A DNA stretch of 64,000 bases from Lucinisca nassula. Taxonomy: Eukaryota; Mollusca; Bivalvia; Lucinida; Lucinidae. The DNA lies in contig OY757015.1 in the NCBI GenBank assembly GCA_963580285.1, positions 145,822,082-145,886,081 on the forward strand. The letters run 5' to 3'. Positions 51,381-60,935 of this stretch are shown in pieces (positions within the stretch are counted from its first letter, which is position 1; every line of letters starts with the position of its first letter). A model generated the notes under the pieces. That model was given only the letters and a program-made list of their open reading frames with translations. It ran no database searches and was not told the origin of the DNA. The position numbers and the translations under genes were made by a program.

Positions 51381-52915
51381 GTAGAAGTTAGAAGTAAGAA
51401 GTTAGAAGTTAGAAATAAGAAGTTAGAAATAAGAAATGTTCACACAGGTATACACACACACATATACGCATGCACGCCCGCACGAACGCACGCACCACAA
51501 CTCCCCACCCTCCCCCCCACACACACGCCAACACATGTTTGCCAGTGTGAAACGCCAAGTTCTGCAATGGAAGGCCAGATGGCTTTTTTCCGGGTACTTC
51601 GGATTTCGCTTACCTCTGATTAACGATCGGCTCGATATGAGTGTAAAAATCTTGAAGAGCCGTAAAATCAACCCCCCCCCGCCCCCTAAAAAAAAAAGAA
51701 AAAAAAAAAAAACTACTTCGGATTTCGCTTACCTCTGATTAACGATCGGCTCGATATGAGTGTAAAAATCTTGAAAGTGCCGTAAAATCACCCCCGCCCC
51801 CCCCCCCCCCAAAAAAAATAAAAAATTTAAAAACAACAATATACAACATGGAAGTTAGAAGTTAGAAGTAAGAAGTTAGAAGTAAGAAGTTAGAAATTAG
51901 AAGTAAGAAGTTAGAAGTTAGAAGTTAGAAATTAGAAGTTAGAAGTAAGAAGTTAGAAGTTAGAAATAAGAAGTTAGAAATAAGAAATGTTCACACAGGT
52001 ATACACACACACGCACGCACGCACGCACTCACGAACGCACGCACGCACCACCCCCCTCCCACCAACACACACACACACACGCCAACACAGGTTTGCCAGT
52101 GTGAAACGCCAAGTTCTGCAACGGAAGGCCAAATGGCTTTTCTCCGGGTACTTCGGATTTCGCTTACCTCTGATCAACGGTCGGCTCTATATGAGTGTAA
52201 AAATCTTGAAAGGGCCGTAAAATCACCCCTCCCCCCAAAAAAAAATATATTAAAAACAACAATATACAACATGGAAGTTAGAAGTTAGAAGTTAGAAGTT
52301 CGAAGTAAGAAGTTAGAAATTAGAAGTTAGAAGTAAGAAGTTAGAAGTTAGAAGTTAGAAATTAGAAGTTAGAAGTTAGAAGTAAGAAGTTAGAAATTAG
52401 AAGTTAGAAGTAAGAAGTTAGAAGTTAGAAGTTAGAAATTAGAAGTTAGAAGTAAGAAGTTAGAAGTTAGAAATAAGATGTTAGAAATAAGAAATGTTCA
52501 CACAGGTATACACACACATGCACGCACGCACGCACGAACGCACGCACCACACCCTCCCACCCCACCCCCCCCCCCCCCTCACACACACACACACACCAAC
52601 ACAGGTTTGCCAGTGTGAAACGCCAAGTTCTGCAACGGAAGGCAAGATGGCTTTTCTCCGGGTACTTCGGATTTCGCTTACCTCTGATCAACGGTCGGCT
52701 CGATATGAGTGTAAAAATCTTGAAAGGGCCGTAAAATCACCCCCCCCCCTCCTCCCTCCCCCCCCCCCCAAAAAAATATATTAAAAACAACAATATACAA
52801 CATGGAAGTTAGAAGTTAGAAGTAAGAAGTTAGAAGTTAGAAGTAAGAAGTTAGAAGTAAGAAGTTAGAAGTTAGAAGTAAGAAGTTAGAAGTAAGAAGT
52901 TAGAAGTTAGAAATA
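51381..52915 (-). repeat. Right arm: three composite units, inverted
   Basis: SINE-D-derived segments lie at about 51536-51668, 51712-51790 (truncated), 52098-52228 and 52602-52738, now sense-oriented. The switch occurs at GTGTGTGTAGAAGTTAGAAG, where the GT tract of the left arm meets a reversed heptamer tract with no spacer. Confidence 0.85.
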
Positions 52916-52947
52916 AGAAATGGCCCTACCCGGCTTTCGTATATAAG

Positions 52948-54111
52948 AGAATGGGTGGACATGAAATAAAAACCAGGCCTAATTGCTTCTCGAGAAAAAA
53001 TCAAAGCGCCAAAGGCACTGAAATGACAGATTCTATGAGAAAATCAAAACACCGTGAAAACTTACAGAGAACCTTTCTAAAAAATCTTAAAATTTGGAAA
53101 AGTAGTTCTGCAAATTCCATTGTATGATATGTTTGCAGATGTCTATACACCGGTGGTATCATGAAATGCCATTCGATGTTTCAAATTTTGGAAAGAAACT
53201 ATTTACGTTTTCAAAACCAAACATTAAAATTCAAGTTTTAACAATACTACTGGTAATTAGTAACATTCTTATCTGGTCGGTTGTGGATACCTCCCCACAA
53301 AAGATACTCTATTTTTCACAAAGAGATCGAAGGAGAAGAGCTGGTCAGTCCAGTACATGAATTCCTTTGGCTTGAAGACATTTTTGAGTAAGAACACCAC
53401 TATAAACACGCGCGTAATCCTGCTGGATTAGATATCCCGGATTCTTAGCGTAAACAAATAAATGGAACCACGAGAGGCCGACGCACTTGATTGATGTAAC
53501 GTCTCGCTGTTCAGTTAACGTCTCAGTCATGATCTTGAATGTTCTTAATGTCGCTAGCTACAATAGCTCGACATACCATTTCGCTTATTCCATCCGATAT
53601 GTCATGCTCTATTACGCACGCGTCGCCTTGGCATACCTTACACCTATGTGTCGAAACATCCCGAAACGACAATCAGCGTGATTCCCGCTGCAGTGCGATG
53701 TGTCACTGAAACGCATATCACGCGAGTCGTTTAGACGCCAATATACATGTACGTATTTCATGCACCAGCGTAAGTGTTCCGTACTGTGTCGACGTCTTAA
53801 TGTTGGTCACGACAGGGACGTCTAGCTCTCAAAAGTGCATCGCAAAAGTGCGACGAACAGTGCCAGTGCTTATTAGTCGGTAGTTGAAACCCTTTGTTTA
53901 TCTACAGGTACAGTGTAGCAGATGCCGGCGGAAATCTGCTTCGCATATGCGTCTGTCGGATGAATCGATCTTGACGTACTGACGTCGGTCTTCCGCTACG
54001 CCGACGTCCATTGTCTTCTGTTGATAGTAAGATGTCGCTCCAACCGACAAATAGATCACACACATGTGGCACCAAAAATCAGAGTCAACGCCATCCGCTT
54101 TCCGACCAACT
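52948..54111. other. Unannotated stretch, about 1.2 kb
   Basis: No shared repeat until SINE-G. GACGTCGGTCTTCCGCTACG near 53980 resembles the CpG-rich unit at 33468. Possible single-copy DNA. Confidence 0.5.
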
Positions 54112-54123
54112 TCTAACTGTCCA

Positions 54124-54292
54124 TTAGAAGCCTCCGTTGTGTAATGGTTATGCTACTCGCCTTGTAAACCAGGGATCGCAGGATCGATCCCGGACTTCTC
54201 CAGACTTTCGGATGTGTCTTTAAACCGAGGTATCGTCTCCGTATGACCTTAGCTGTTGGTGGGACGTAAAACTCAAACACTCACTCACTCCC
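54124..54292 (+). mobile_element. SINE-G, full length
   Basis: Head GAAGCCTCCGTTGTGTAATG, GGATCGATCCCGGAC, tail GGGACGTAAAACTCAAACAC plus (TCAC). The TSD TCTAACTGTCCA is at 54112-54123 and 54293-54304. Confidence 0.93.
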
Positions 54293-54452
54293 TCTAACTG
54301 TCCAGGGTTTTAATACGTTCTCACTTGATGCTTTTTGAGAACAAAATACAATTTCTTCTTTTCTAGGCACGACCTTACATCATACATCAAAAGTTTGATC
54401 CTGAACATGTGGTTTCTATCAGTGCTGGTGTGAAGGTGGTACACAGGATCGT

Positions 54453-54755
54453 TGGCCCCCGCCCATCGGGGCTTAAAGAAATAGATGGGCTGCATGATGC
54501 TTCCACGCAGAGCTGAAACCGACCCGCACACGAGTACTGGTAATCTGCTCAGAGGATCTAAGCCTGCCCAGGCAAAGAGGTGCGAGTCAGACCGTCCATG
54601 CATATAAACCCTATTGGTTTTGATTGGGTGACAGGGCTTGAGAAGTCATTTCATCTCAGTGTCGGGTAAAAGTCCGCCAAAATTGGAAGCAACGTCTCCA
54701 AAATGACCTATACAGTGTTGACGGGGACGTTAAACCTCAAATCAAACAATACAAA
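54453..54755 (+). mobile_element. SINE-A, full length
   Basis: GGCCCCCGCCCATCGGGGC through CACGAGTACTGGTAATCTGC to GGGGACGTTAAACCTCAAAT. The TSD ACACAGGATCGT is at 54441-54452 and 54756-54767. Confidence 0.93.
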
Positions 54756-54767
54756 ACACAGGATCGT

Positions 54768-56099
54768 GGCGGACTGGTAACCATACGTCACGGTTGATTG
54801 ATTTAACCTTTTTAGCTTAAGGGCATGGTGCCTAAGCGTGTTGTAATCATGCAATCGTTTGGTTTCAAAATCAAAGCACCGAAAGTGTTGGTGGGATGTA
54901 GGTCGGGGTAAAAGTCCTGGGCTGAGATTAAACTGTTTAATTTAACTCTGAAACTCCAAACAAATAGTGAGGATTTTGATAAGAAGCGCGTTCTGCAGCG
55001 TCCGAACTTGGTCTACACTGTTTGCCAAGCTCACCCTATGATTCCAGGATGACCCTCTTCAGTCTTATGGAATACCCTGATCTCACTGCGGCTATTTTCT
55101 GCAATACAAAGGCTATTCTGAGAAGTCAGTGATAGTCACGTAGACGTTAGCTCTGAATCGCTTTTTTTATTAGTAACTTCGGGTCGAATGCCAAACAATC
55201 AACCCGAACATAGCTGGGTCGTTTGTCAGTCTTGGTTACATGTAAGTGTTATCTGTAAAATCTGCATTTGAAAAAATGTTCGATCTGGCAAACAATGTAG
55301 ACTAAGATCAAACGCCACAGAACACGGTGCTGATCTTGTTCCACATTTTTTGCATCAGTTACTAAACTTCCGTTAAGTTTAAACGGATCAGTCAAAATCC
55401 TCGTTCATGACCAGCCTGCATTTAGAGACAACCGGCATGAGTGCTGTCAGTGTTTTGATTTATTCACTGCCTTGAGTTTCTGGAGTGTACTCTTCCATCA
55501 CTAAAGTTGGGCTCGTCCATTCTGCTAAATATGGCACCTAGAATTATATCACAGGACCTACACTGTTTGCATAGGTATATGTACCATATTCCAGGGTTGA
55601 AAGGGACAGCCTTTCTCGCAAAGTCTGATATTCACCTAGATGTAAATGACCTAGACTTGACCTCGAATGTCGGAAAACCCATTAATATTCTGGTCTGCAG
55701 CTGACCGGCTGGTCTTTAAGGATTAAATGTTGACAGCACTGTTAGAAAACAGTGTAAAACCTGAGCAGACGTCTAAGCAGATGCCGCATTGTTCTAGGTA
55801 TACAGTCTCGCATGATGCAGCTGATTCATATGAAGTGCTGAATATATTCTCTGAAAGGTAAGATAAAATCGTCAAGTCGTCTGCTTCAAAAGTTTGTATT
55901 GCGATTATAGGATGTACAATTTCGATAACTGCGCCTAACCGGACTACATTTTTGTGCGGACTCATATTTCTTTGGCGGTCAAAGCCGGAAGAAAGTCGTA
56001 AGAAAGCCGGAACTACTTTACAACACGCAGGATAGCTAGAGATGACAGATAGAATCTGTCATTAAAAATGAAGAAGCATGAGCCACGTCACGAGAAGAT
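54768..56099. other. Stretch with scattered MITE-1 remnants
   Basis: Degraded MITE-1 cores near 54965-55030, 55285-55345 and 55745-55800 (CAAACAATGTAGACTAAGATC type). No gene. Confidence 0.5.
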
Positions 56100-56104
56100 G
56101 TAAA

Positions 56105-56268
56105 CAACACCCGTCTAAGCCCCGCGTTATATAGAGAAAATGGGCCTTTCGGGGGCAGTCATTATTTTGCTTATTTTTGCTCAGAAACAAAGTTAGTGGT
56201 ACTCGTTTGCGCCCAATCAAGGCGTTTCTAACGAGCGCCATTACCTATATTTTGGCTAGAAATAAGAA
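56105..56268. mobile_element. MITE-2 variant fragment
   Basis: CCCGCGTTATATAGAGAAAA, then GGTACTCGTTTGCGCCCAAT and CAAGGCGTTTCTAACGAGCG; strongly diverged hairpin. Confidence 0.55.
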
Positions 56269-56270
56269 TA

Positions 56271-56460
56271 TAGTAAAATTCCTATATTAAGACCACCTTT
56301 GGGACTGTTCAAAAGTGGTCTTAATTACCACTTTTGAACCGTCCCAAAGGTGTTCTCCCACCAGAGCACACTGGATATAGAAAACACAAAGAAAATGTAC
56401 CTGAAACCTTCTAAATATGCTTTTAAAAGCATAATTTGTCTGAATTTTAAGTGGTCTAGA
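56271..56460. mobile_element. MITE-3, one end intact
   Basis: TATAGTAAAATTCCTATATT and a hairpin with GACTGTTCAAAAGTGGTCTT arms. The orientation of internal blocks is reversed relative to 1013. The distal terminus is lost after AATTTTAAGTGGTCT. Confidence 0.75.
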
Positions 56461-56537
56461 GGTAAGGAAGGCACCATTTTAGCACAGGGATGCAGAGTCG
56501 TTCCATAAATGATCACACAGCCTTGCAGACACTCAAC

Positions 56538-56600
56538 ATTGATCCAACGTTAAGACAAGTTATGTTGTTTCAACGTTGAATCTATGTCGAGTCAATATCG
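56538..56600. repeat. CAACGTTGA palindrome cluster
   Basis: Same motif family as 6508 and 21601, here without the surrounding duplication. Confidence 0.6.
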
Positions 56601-56892
56601 TGTGTCAGAAAGTGCAATTACAGAGCAAGATAGGGGTCAAAGGTGTTTGTCCTAGGGGTAGTCGAGGGCAAACACACCCGGACATTCGAGAACTCATTCT
56701 GTGCGGATAGAAATATTCTGATCAGCTTGCGCAAAAATCCTTTGCAGGCCGTCCATGTCAAAAAACACATTTCTCATAACCATCTCTTAATGTTTGGAGT
56801 TGGGCCGAAATCGAGATTAAGTACGTTTACATGGAAACTTATCGTGATGCTCTCATCCCCATTCTGCTGATTCTAGAAGGGATGATATAAGT

Positions 56893-57340
56893 TGTATTCT
56901 TGCACACCAGACAAGGAAATCCGTGATTTTGCCCTGGGATAGAAATTTATGTTCTGACCCTGGTGTTCCGACCCAGGCAACTAACATAAATGCGCTTCAA
57001 TTCTACTCAACTGCCGGAACTACTTCCGCACTACTTTTATTTTGTAAACAATATACATGTGCGAGCTGTCAAAACTAACCGGAGGTGTTGTGCAAGAAAA
57101 AGAATCCAATATGGGGTTCTGTTGTAGATGGGCGTTTCCAACCCTCGGGATGACCGTGCTGAGCGGAACCTCGGCGTAGCCTCGGTTCCGCTCAGGGCGG
57201 TCATCCCTCGGGTTGGAAACGTTCATCTACAACAGAACCCCATATCAGATTCTTATATTCTCGCATACCAGGCAAGGAAATCCGTGATTTTACCCTGGGA
57301 TAGAAATTTATGTTCTGACCCTGGTGTTCCGATCCCAAAT
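56893..57340 (+). repeat. Direct duplication flanking a hairpin
   Basis: A block of about 85 bp (CAAGGAAATCCGTGATTTTR, CCCTGGGATAGAAATTTATG, TTCTGACCCTGGTGTTCCGA) is present at 56910-56985 and again at 57270-57340, on either side of the hairpin at 57085-57263. Confidence 0.85.
57085..57263. mobile_element. Long hairpin element, stem type 1
   Basis: Outer arms TGCAAGAAAAAGAATC / GATTCTTATATTCTCGCA. The inner stem has about 65-bp arms: ATATGGGGTTCTGTTGTAGA, GTTTCCAACCCTCGGGATGA and GAGCGGAACC, closing on a 13-base CGGCGTAGC-type loop. It appears once with this stem, but CCTCGGGTTGGAAA recurs at 29735. Confidence 0.8.
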
Positions 57341-57399
57341 CGAATATAATCGCGTGTTTGATAAATGCACTGGTCGATTACAACCTCATGCGCGGCGTC

Positions 57400-57455
57400 G
57401 CCATGCGTGACGTCACTAAACATTCCTGTTGTGTCATCACAAAATGGCGGACGTC
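57400..57455 (+). promoter_or_regulatory. Possible CRE and YY1-like motifs
   Basis: GCGTGACGTCACTAAAC contains the CRE palindrome TGACGTCA, and CACAAAATGGCGGACGTCGG contains a YY1-type AAAATGGCGG around an ATG at 57444. In other animals this pairing marks short-UTR promoters. The frame from that ATG closes after 16 codons, and the site sits between two hairpin elements, so it may be chance or element-borne. Confidence 0.25.
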
Positions 57456-57502
57456 GGTAACCGAAGTGACAGCAGCATTAAAAATTCGCAATAGAAATGG
57501 AA

Positions 57503-57672
57503 GGTATGCAAGAAAAAGAATCCTATATGGGTGTGAGGGGTGGATAGAAAAATCCGTCCCACGGGATCACTGTCCGGCATCACTCGGCAAACCTCGTGAT
57601 GCCGGACAGTGTCCCTCGGGACGGATTTTTCCATCCACCCCCCACACCCATATAAGATTCTTATAGTCTTTA
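57503..57672. mobile_element. Long hairpin element, stem type 2
   Basis: The same outer arms as at 57085 (TGCAAGAAAAAGAATCCTAT and complement ATAAGATTCTTATA), but a different stem: GGGTGTGAGGGGTGGATAGA, AAAATCCGTCCCACGGGA and CTGTCCGGCATCAC with complements. Confidence 0.8.
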
Positions 57673-57841
57673 TATGTATTCATTTCTCTTTGAATTAATA
57701 TCTTGGATTAAAGACGTTTAATTGCATAATAAGCAATGGAACTGGACACAAGTTATTGCAAAATGAGTTCTCTTGTCCTCGTTCGCCAAGGACTGATCCC
57801 ATTAAGTCTCAGAATAAGGGTAAAAACAACTTCCCGCAGTA

Positions 57842-58171
57842 CATGTTCTAGGTGACTTCAACTTCAGAGAGATCGTTTGGCTCGATAGGCTCAGCAAACA
57901 AGGCAGGGGGATGAATCCGTCCGAAAGACAAATATTGGTTGACATTATGAATGATCATGGCTTAGAACAAATGGTTAACTTCCCTACTCGTGATAAGAAC
58001 ACTTTGGATTTGATTCTTACAACTTTACCAGGACAATTTGAAGATATTCAGTCTCCAGACAAACTAGGTGATCATGAAATTGTTTCCGAATTTTTTAAAA
58101 TCTTCATACCACCTATAAAGAAACCTCGTAGAAAGGTGTACTTATATCAAAAGGGTGACAAGAAAATATGA
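57842..58171 (+). pseudogene. LINE endonuclease (APE-type), C-terminal part
   Basis: LGDFNFREIVW contains the APE signature GDFN. Then EQMVNFPTRDKNTLDLILT, the usual xFPTRxxNTLDLIxT block, and LGDHEIVSEF where the catalytic motif is normally SDHEIV; here Ser is Gly. The frame stops at a TGA shortly after KGDKKI. Such enzymes nick target DNA for target-primed reverse transcription. The upstream part is frameshifted and then absent. Confidence 0.88.
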
Positions 58172-58179
58172 GGACTGCT

Positions 58180-58448
58180 GCTCTAAAATTTGCAAAGGAG
58201 AAATGCTATTGGTCATTCAGACGCTCGGTCTGTCCAGGAGAACGTTGATTTGTTAATTTCTTTCATTCAAGCTTCGTCCGAAAATCATATACCCTCCAAA
58301 ACAAGCAGGTCTGCGTCTTCGATTCCTTGGATCACATCAGAGATAAGAAGAAAGATTCGGAGAAGAAATAAGATTCATGCTAAAACAAAAAAGTCGGGAA
58401 GTAGTAAACTCCGGACAAGGTTTGAAAACTTGAAAAAAAGGAAAACTG
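58180..58448 (+). pseudogene. LINE linker region
   Basis: PWITSEIRRKIRRRNKIHAK and TKKSGSSKLRTRFENLKK form the basic linker seen between endonuclease and RT in CR1/L2-type ORF2 proteins. Repeat H interrupts it. The coding resumes with REIKNDMKNQLDLC at about 58659, so the join is inferred from continuity. Confidence 0.8.
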
Positions 58449-58449
58449 G

Positions 58450-58660
58450 AATGTGTGTATCACTTACATTATTTTGTTTTGGAAAGCCAATTGGCCATTT
58501 TGTGGGAAAGTAACTGTCCTTTTGGCTTTCCGCTATTGGTGTTTCCGTTGGGGTCTGGTTGTTTCATGTTTGTGTTTCTTTCCCTTTGGTGTCTCTGATG
58601 GGAGCTGTGGGTTAATTGTATCGATTCCTGGTCATTGCCTTCACTTCTATTTTGAGACGA
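58450..58660 (+). repeat. Repeat H inserted in the LINE
   Basis: GCCAATTGGCCATTTTGTGG, GAAAGTAACTGTCCTTTTGG and GATGGGAGCTGTGGGTTAAT match the minus strand of 62640-62835. Because it splits one coding region it must be mobile or at least insertion-competent. No TIR or TSD was recognised. Confidence 0.8.
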
Positions 58661-58797
58661 GAAATTAAGAATGACATGAAAAATCAGCTTGATTTGTGTT
58701 GTAAATGTAAATCCAAGACACTTCTGCAGATAAATCAATAACCAGAAGAATGACAGGCAATGTAGCCCACCTCTTAATAAAAGGGAAGGGAAAGGGG

Positions 58798-59150
58798 TTG
58801 CTGAATCGGACTCCAAAAAGGCAGAGAAACTAGGTGGTCAATTCAATGATGCATTTAATAAAACTGAGTTCAACAAGGTTCCATTGACTGGAAGATCGGT
58901 ACATTTCATGAAAAATATTGTTGTGACATCGGCGGGAGTGATCAAGTTACTTAAAGACTTGAACCCGTCCAAAGCTTTAGGACCTGATGAGCTCCATCCT
59001 AGAAACCTGAAGGAACTAGCAAATGAGATAGGTCCAGTTTTTGCACATCTTGTCCAACAATCTCTTGATACGGGTGAAATCCCCAAAGAATGGCTTCTAG
59101 CGAACATTTGCTCACTCTTCAAAAAAAGAAAACAGGGCTATAGCTCGTAA
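58798..59150 (+). pseudogene. LINE reverse transcriptase, N-terminal part
   Basis: SDSKKAEKLGGQFNDAFNKT, GVIKLLKDLNPSKALGPDEL, HPRNLKELANEIGPVFAHLV and SLDTGEIPKEWLLANICSLF follow the standard order up to the start of the fingers domain (GPDxLHPxxLKEL, IPxxWxxAxIxPLFKK). The frame ends just after KKRKQ where ANYRPVSL would be expected. Confidence 0.92.
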
Positions 59151-59156
59151 TTATCG

Positions 59157-59157
<1 letters not shown>

Positions 59158-59196
<39 letters not shown>
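59158..59196. repeat. (ATT)12 microsatellite inside the LINE
   Basis: It sits where about 200 codons of the RT palm (YRPVSL to the thumb side) should be. It may be a remnant of a removed SINE tail or the product of a deletion. Confidence 0.9.
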
Positions 59197-59199
<3 letters not shown>

Positions 59200-59224
59200 A
59201 CCTAAATCTAAATGATTTGGTTAT

Positions 59225-59411
59225 GGAATATTGGTGGTTGGGGGAATCTCAAATGGACAGATTCCTTCCTTTGATACAGAAAACAGCGTGTTGTTGTTAA
59301 TGGTGAATCTTCAGTACGGGTTCGATTTTTTATCTGGGGTCCCACAAGGGACTGTTCTTGGTCCGCTGCATTCTCCATGAACATTAATGATATTTCCACT
59401 GACATTGGCCA
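59225..59411 (+). pseudogene. LINE reverse transcriptase, middle part
   Basis: QRVVVNGESSVRVR, then after a frameshift LSGVPQGTVLGPL, the motif-B region, then NINDISTDIGH. The FADD catalytic box, expected about 15 residues later beyond MITE-7, is deleted (near 59730 the coding goes directly from IRL to CYWKIRDTDDS). Confidence 0.85.
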
Positions 59412-59413
59412 TA

Positions 59414-59705
59414 TTCGACTGGGAAGTTTCGTGAAATTTCCGTGAAATTCCACGCAGGAGTGTGGTGTCGTTCTTGTAACAGCCGATCACATGTTCCAAT
59501 CAAATTTGAGTTATTTTTCAAATACATAAGCGTTCGTGGAGCACGATTCTATTCGAAGGAAAAGTCGAACCTTTCGTGCACCACGGTCGCTTATGAGCTA
59601 TACACAAATAAAATATTTGATTGGACCATGTGACCAGCTATTACAACTAGGCACCACACTCCAACGTGGAATTTCACGGAAATTTCACGAATCCTACCAG
59701 TCGAA
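59414..59705. mobile_element. MITE-7, 292 bp, inserted in the LINE
   Basis: Inverted ends TTCGACTGGGAAGTTTCGTG and TTCGACTGGTAGGATTCGTG continue through AAATTTCCGTGAAATTCCAC and GGAGTGTGGTG, about 60 bp. A TA duplication is at 59412-59413 and 59706-59707, as for Tc1/mariner-type transposition. Further inside, GATCACATGTTCCAATCAAA and the complement of TTTGATTGGACCATGTGACC extend the palindrome. Confidence 0.9.
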
Positions 59706-60565
59706 TACCGTCATTGACTCATAAATAAGACTGTGTTTGCTATTGGAAAATTAGAGATACAGATGACTCAATGAAACTTCAGAAGGATATAGATGGGTTC
59801 GGATGCTGGGCACTAAAATGGGACATGAAATTTCAGCCCATTAAATGAAATATTATGCAGATAACTAGGAACAGAACAAATAAAACTGTGGCTTCTTACA
59901 CATTACAGTGAACGGTCCTCGAAAATGTGAATTCCATAAAATACCTTGGTGTGACAATCAGACATGAGTTGAGATGGCACACACACATTAGCAACATGTG
60001 TAATAAGGCGAATAGAACACTTGGTTTCCTGAGGCGAAATCTTCATCAGTGTCCTCGGGATGTGAAGGAGGCAGCATATAAGGGACTTGTTTGCCAAATC
60101 TTGGAATATGGTAGTTGCATCTAGGACCCCAGTGGAATGGTCCTTAGTGAATCAATTGAAAAAGTTTAGAATAGAGCTGCTAGATTTGTAACAAACACTT
60201 ACTGCTTTGAAACTGGAAGTATAACTGGAATTCTAGGAAAATTAGATGGGAGTCTCTCAAGAAAAGGAAAAGAGACAGTAGGCTCAAACTCTTATACAAA
60301 GGACTAAAGGGTGCTTCCAGCATTCCAACAGTTGACATTGTTCCTCCCACCCCCCCCCCCCCCCACCCCCACCCCCAGCTAGGCACTGTAGAAAACAGCA
60401 TCCACTGCATTTCAGACCCTTACTGCAAGAACTGACATATATAAAGAATCGTCCTTCCCCGAACCATTAGAGATTGGAATGTCCTTCCCGATTCGATCAT
60501 ATCCACTGCTGAAGGTGCAGATGATAGTGTAGCTCAGTTTATCTCTTTGATGAGAACTAGGGACT
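59706..60565 (+). pseudogene. LINE reverse transcriptase, C-terminal part
   Basis: WALKWDMKFQP, then YLGVTIRHELRWHTHISNMC, NKANRTLGFLRRNLHQCP and AAYKGLVCQILEYGSCI, then NRAARFVTN and finally RDWNVLPDSIISTAEGADD and VAQFISLMRTRD. These are the standard YLGV, LGFLRRN, RAARFV and WNxLP blocks of CR1/L2-type proteins. There are several frame changes and stops, and a poly-C run at 60349-60364 expanded inside the coding region. Confidence 0.9.
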
Positions 60566-60656
60566 AACTTACCATATCACAGGTCCTGATGTATGAATGT
60601 CATTTGACGTGTCACCAGTAACAATTCTGATTCTGATTATTATTCTGACTCTTTGT

Positions 60657-60935
60657 TTTGTTTGTTTGAATTGAGTTTTAACGTCTCAGTCAACACTATT
60701 TAGCTCATTTTGGAGTCGCTGCTTCCAGTTTTGTGGTACTTTTTTCAAACATTGAGGCGAAATGACATCTCAAGCCCTGCCGTCCAATGAAACCAAAAGG
60801 TTAATATGCACAAACGATCTGACTAACACCGCTTAGGCTTAGTTCTTCTTAGCGGTTTATCAGTACTCGTGTGTGGTCAGTTTCAGCACCATGAAGCCCA
60901 ATCTATTTCTCCAATCCCCGAAGGGCGGAGCGATA
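60657..60935 (-). mobile_element. SINE-A, diverged
   Basis: TTGAGTTTTAACGTCTCAGT, GGAGTCGCTGCTTCCAG and ATTTCTCCAATCCCCGAAGG. It sits within 15 bp of the LINE 3' end. No clear TSD. Confidence 0.8.

Larger units (their letters stand above)
47743..52941. mobile_element. 5.2-kb composite inverted-repeat element built from a captured SINE-D fragment
   Basis: Termini TACGAAAGCCGGGTAGGGCC and its exact complement, continuing identically through CATTTCTTATTTCTAACTTC. The 6-bp direct repeat TATAAG is at 47737-47742 and 52942-52947. The left arm (47743-about 51380) has seven units on one strand; the right arm (51381-52941) has three units on the other. Each unit has a heptamer tract (TTCTAAC/TTCTTAC), CCATGTTGTATATTGTTG, a G-rich run, about 130 bp of reversed SINE-D 3' sequence, a GT/GC-T tract and GAACATTTCTTATTTC. 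No protein is encoded; open frames here come from SINE-D and GT/CGTG runs. Confidence 0.88.
57775..60645 (+). mobile_element. Dead non-LTR retrotransposon (CR1/L2-group LINE)
   Basis: The order endonuclease C-terminal half, linker, reverse transcriptase, C-terminal region and a 3' (GATTCT)n/ATT end fits a 5'-truncated CR1/L2-type LINE. There are many stops and frameshifts. Three disruptions: repeat H at 58450, an (ATT)n tract replacing the central RT motifs at 59158, and MITE-7 at 59414. The 3' end is near AATTCTGATTCTGATTATTA (60627-60645). Clade assignment is from motif resemblance only. Confidence 0.9.

Noticed and set aside
47886..52784. Many 60-110 codon frames with HTHTHAR or VCVCVRAC runs
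   Set aside because: They derive from the repeated SINE-D fragment and GT/CGTG tracts of the composite element.
53124..53360. 78-codon frame with a hydrophobic stretch
   Set aside because: A single possible membrane segment alone is not evidence; no homology recognised and no neighbouring exons.
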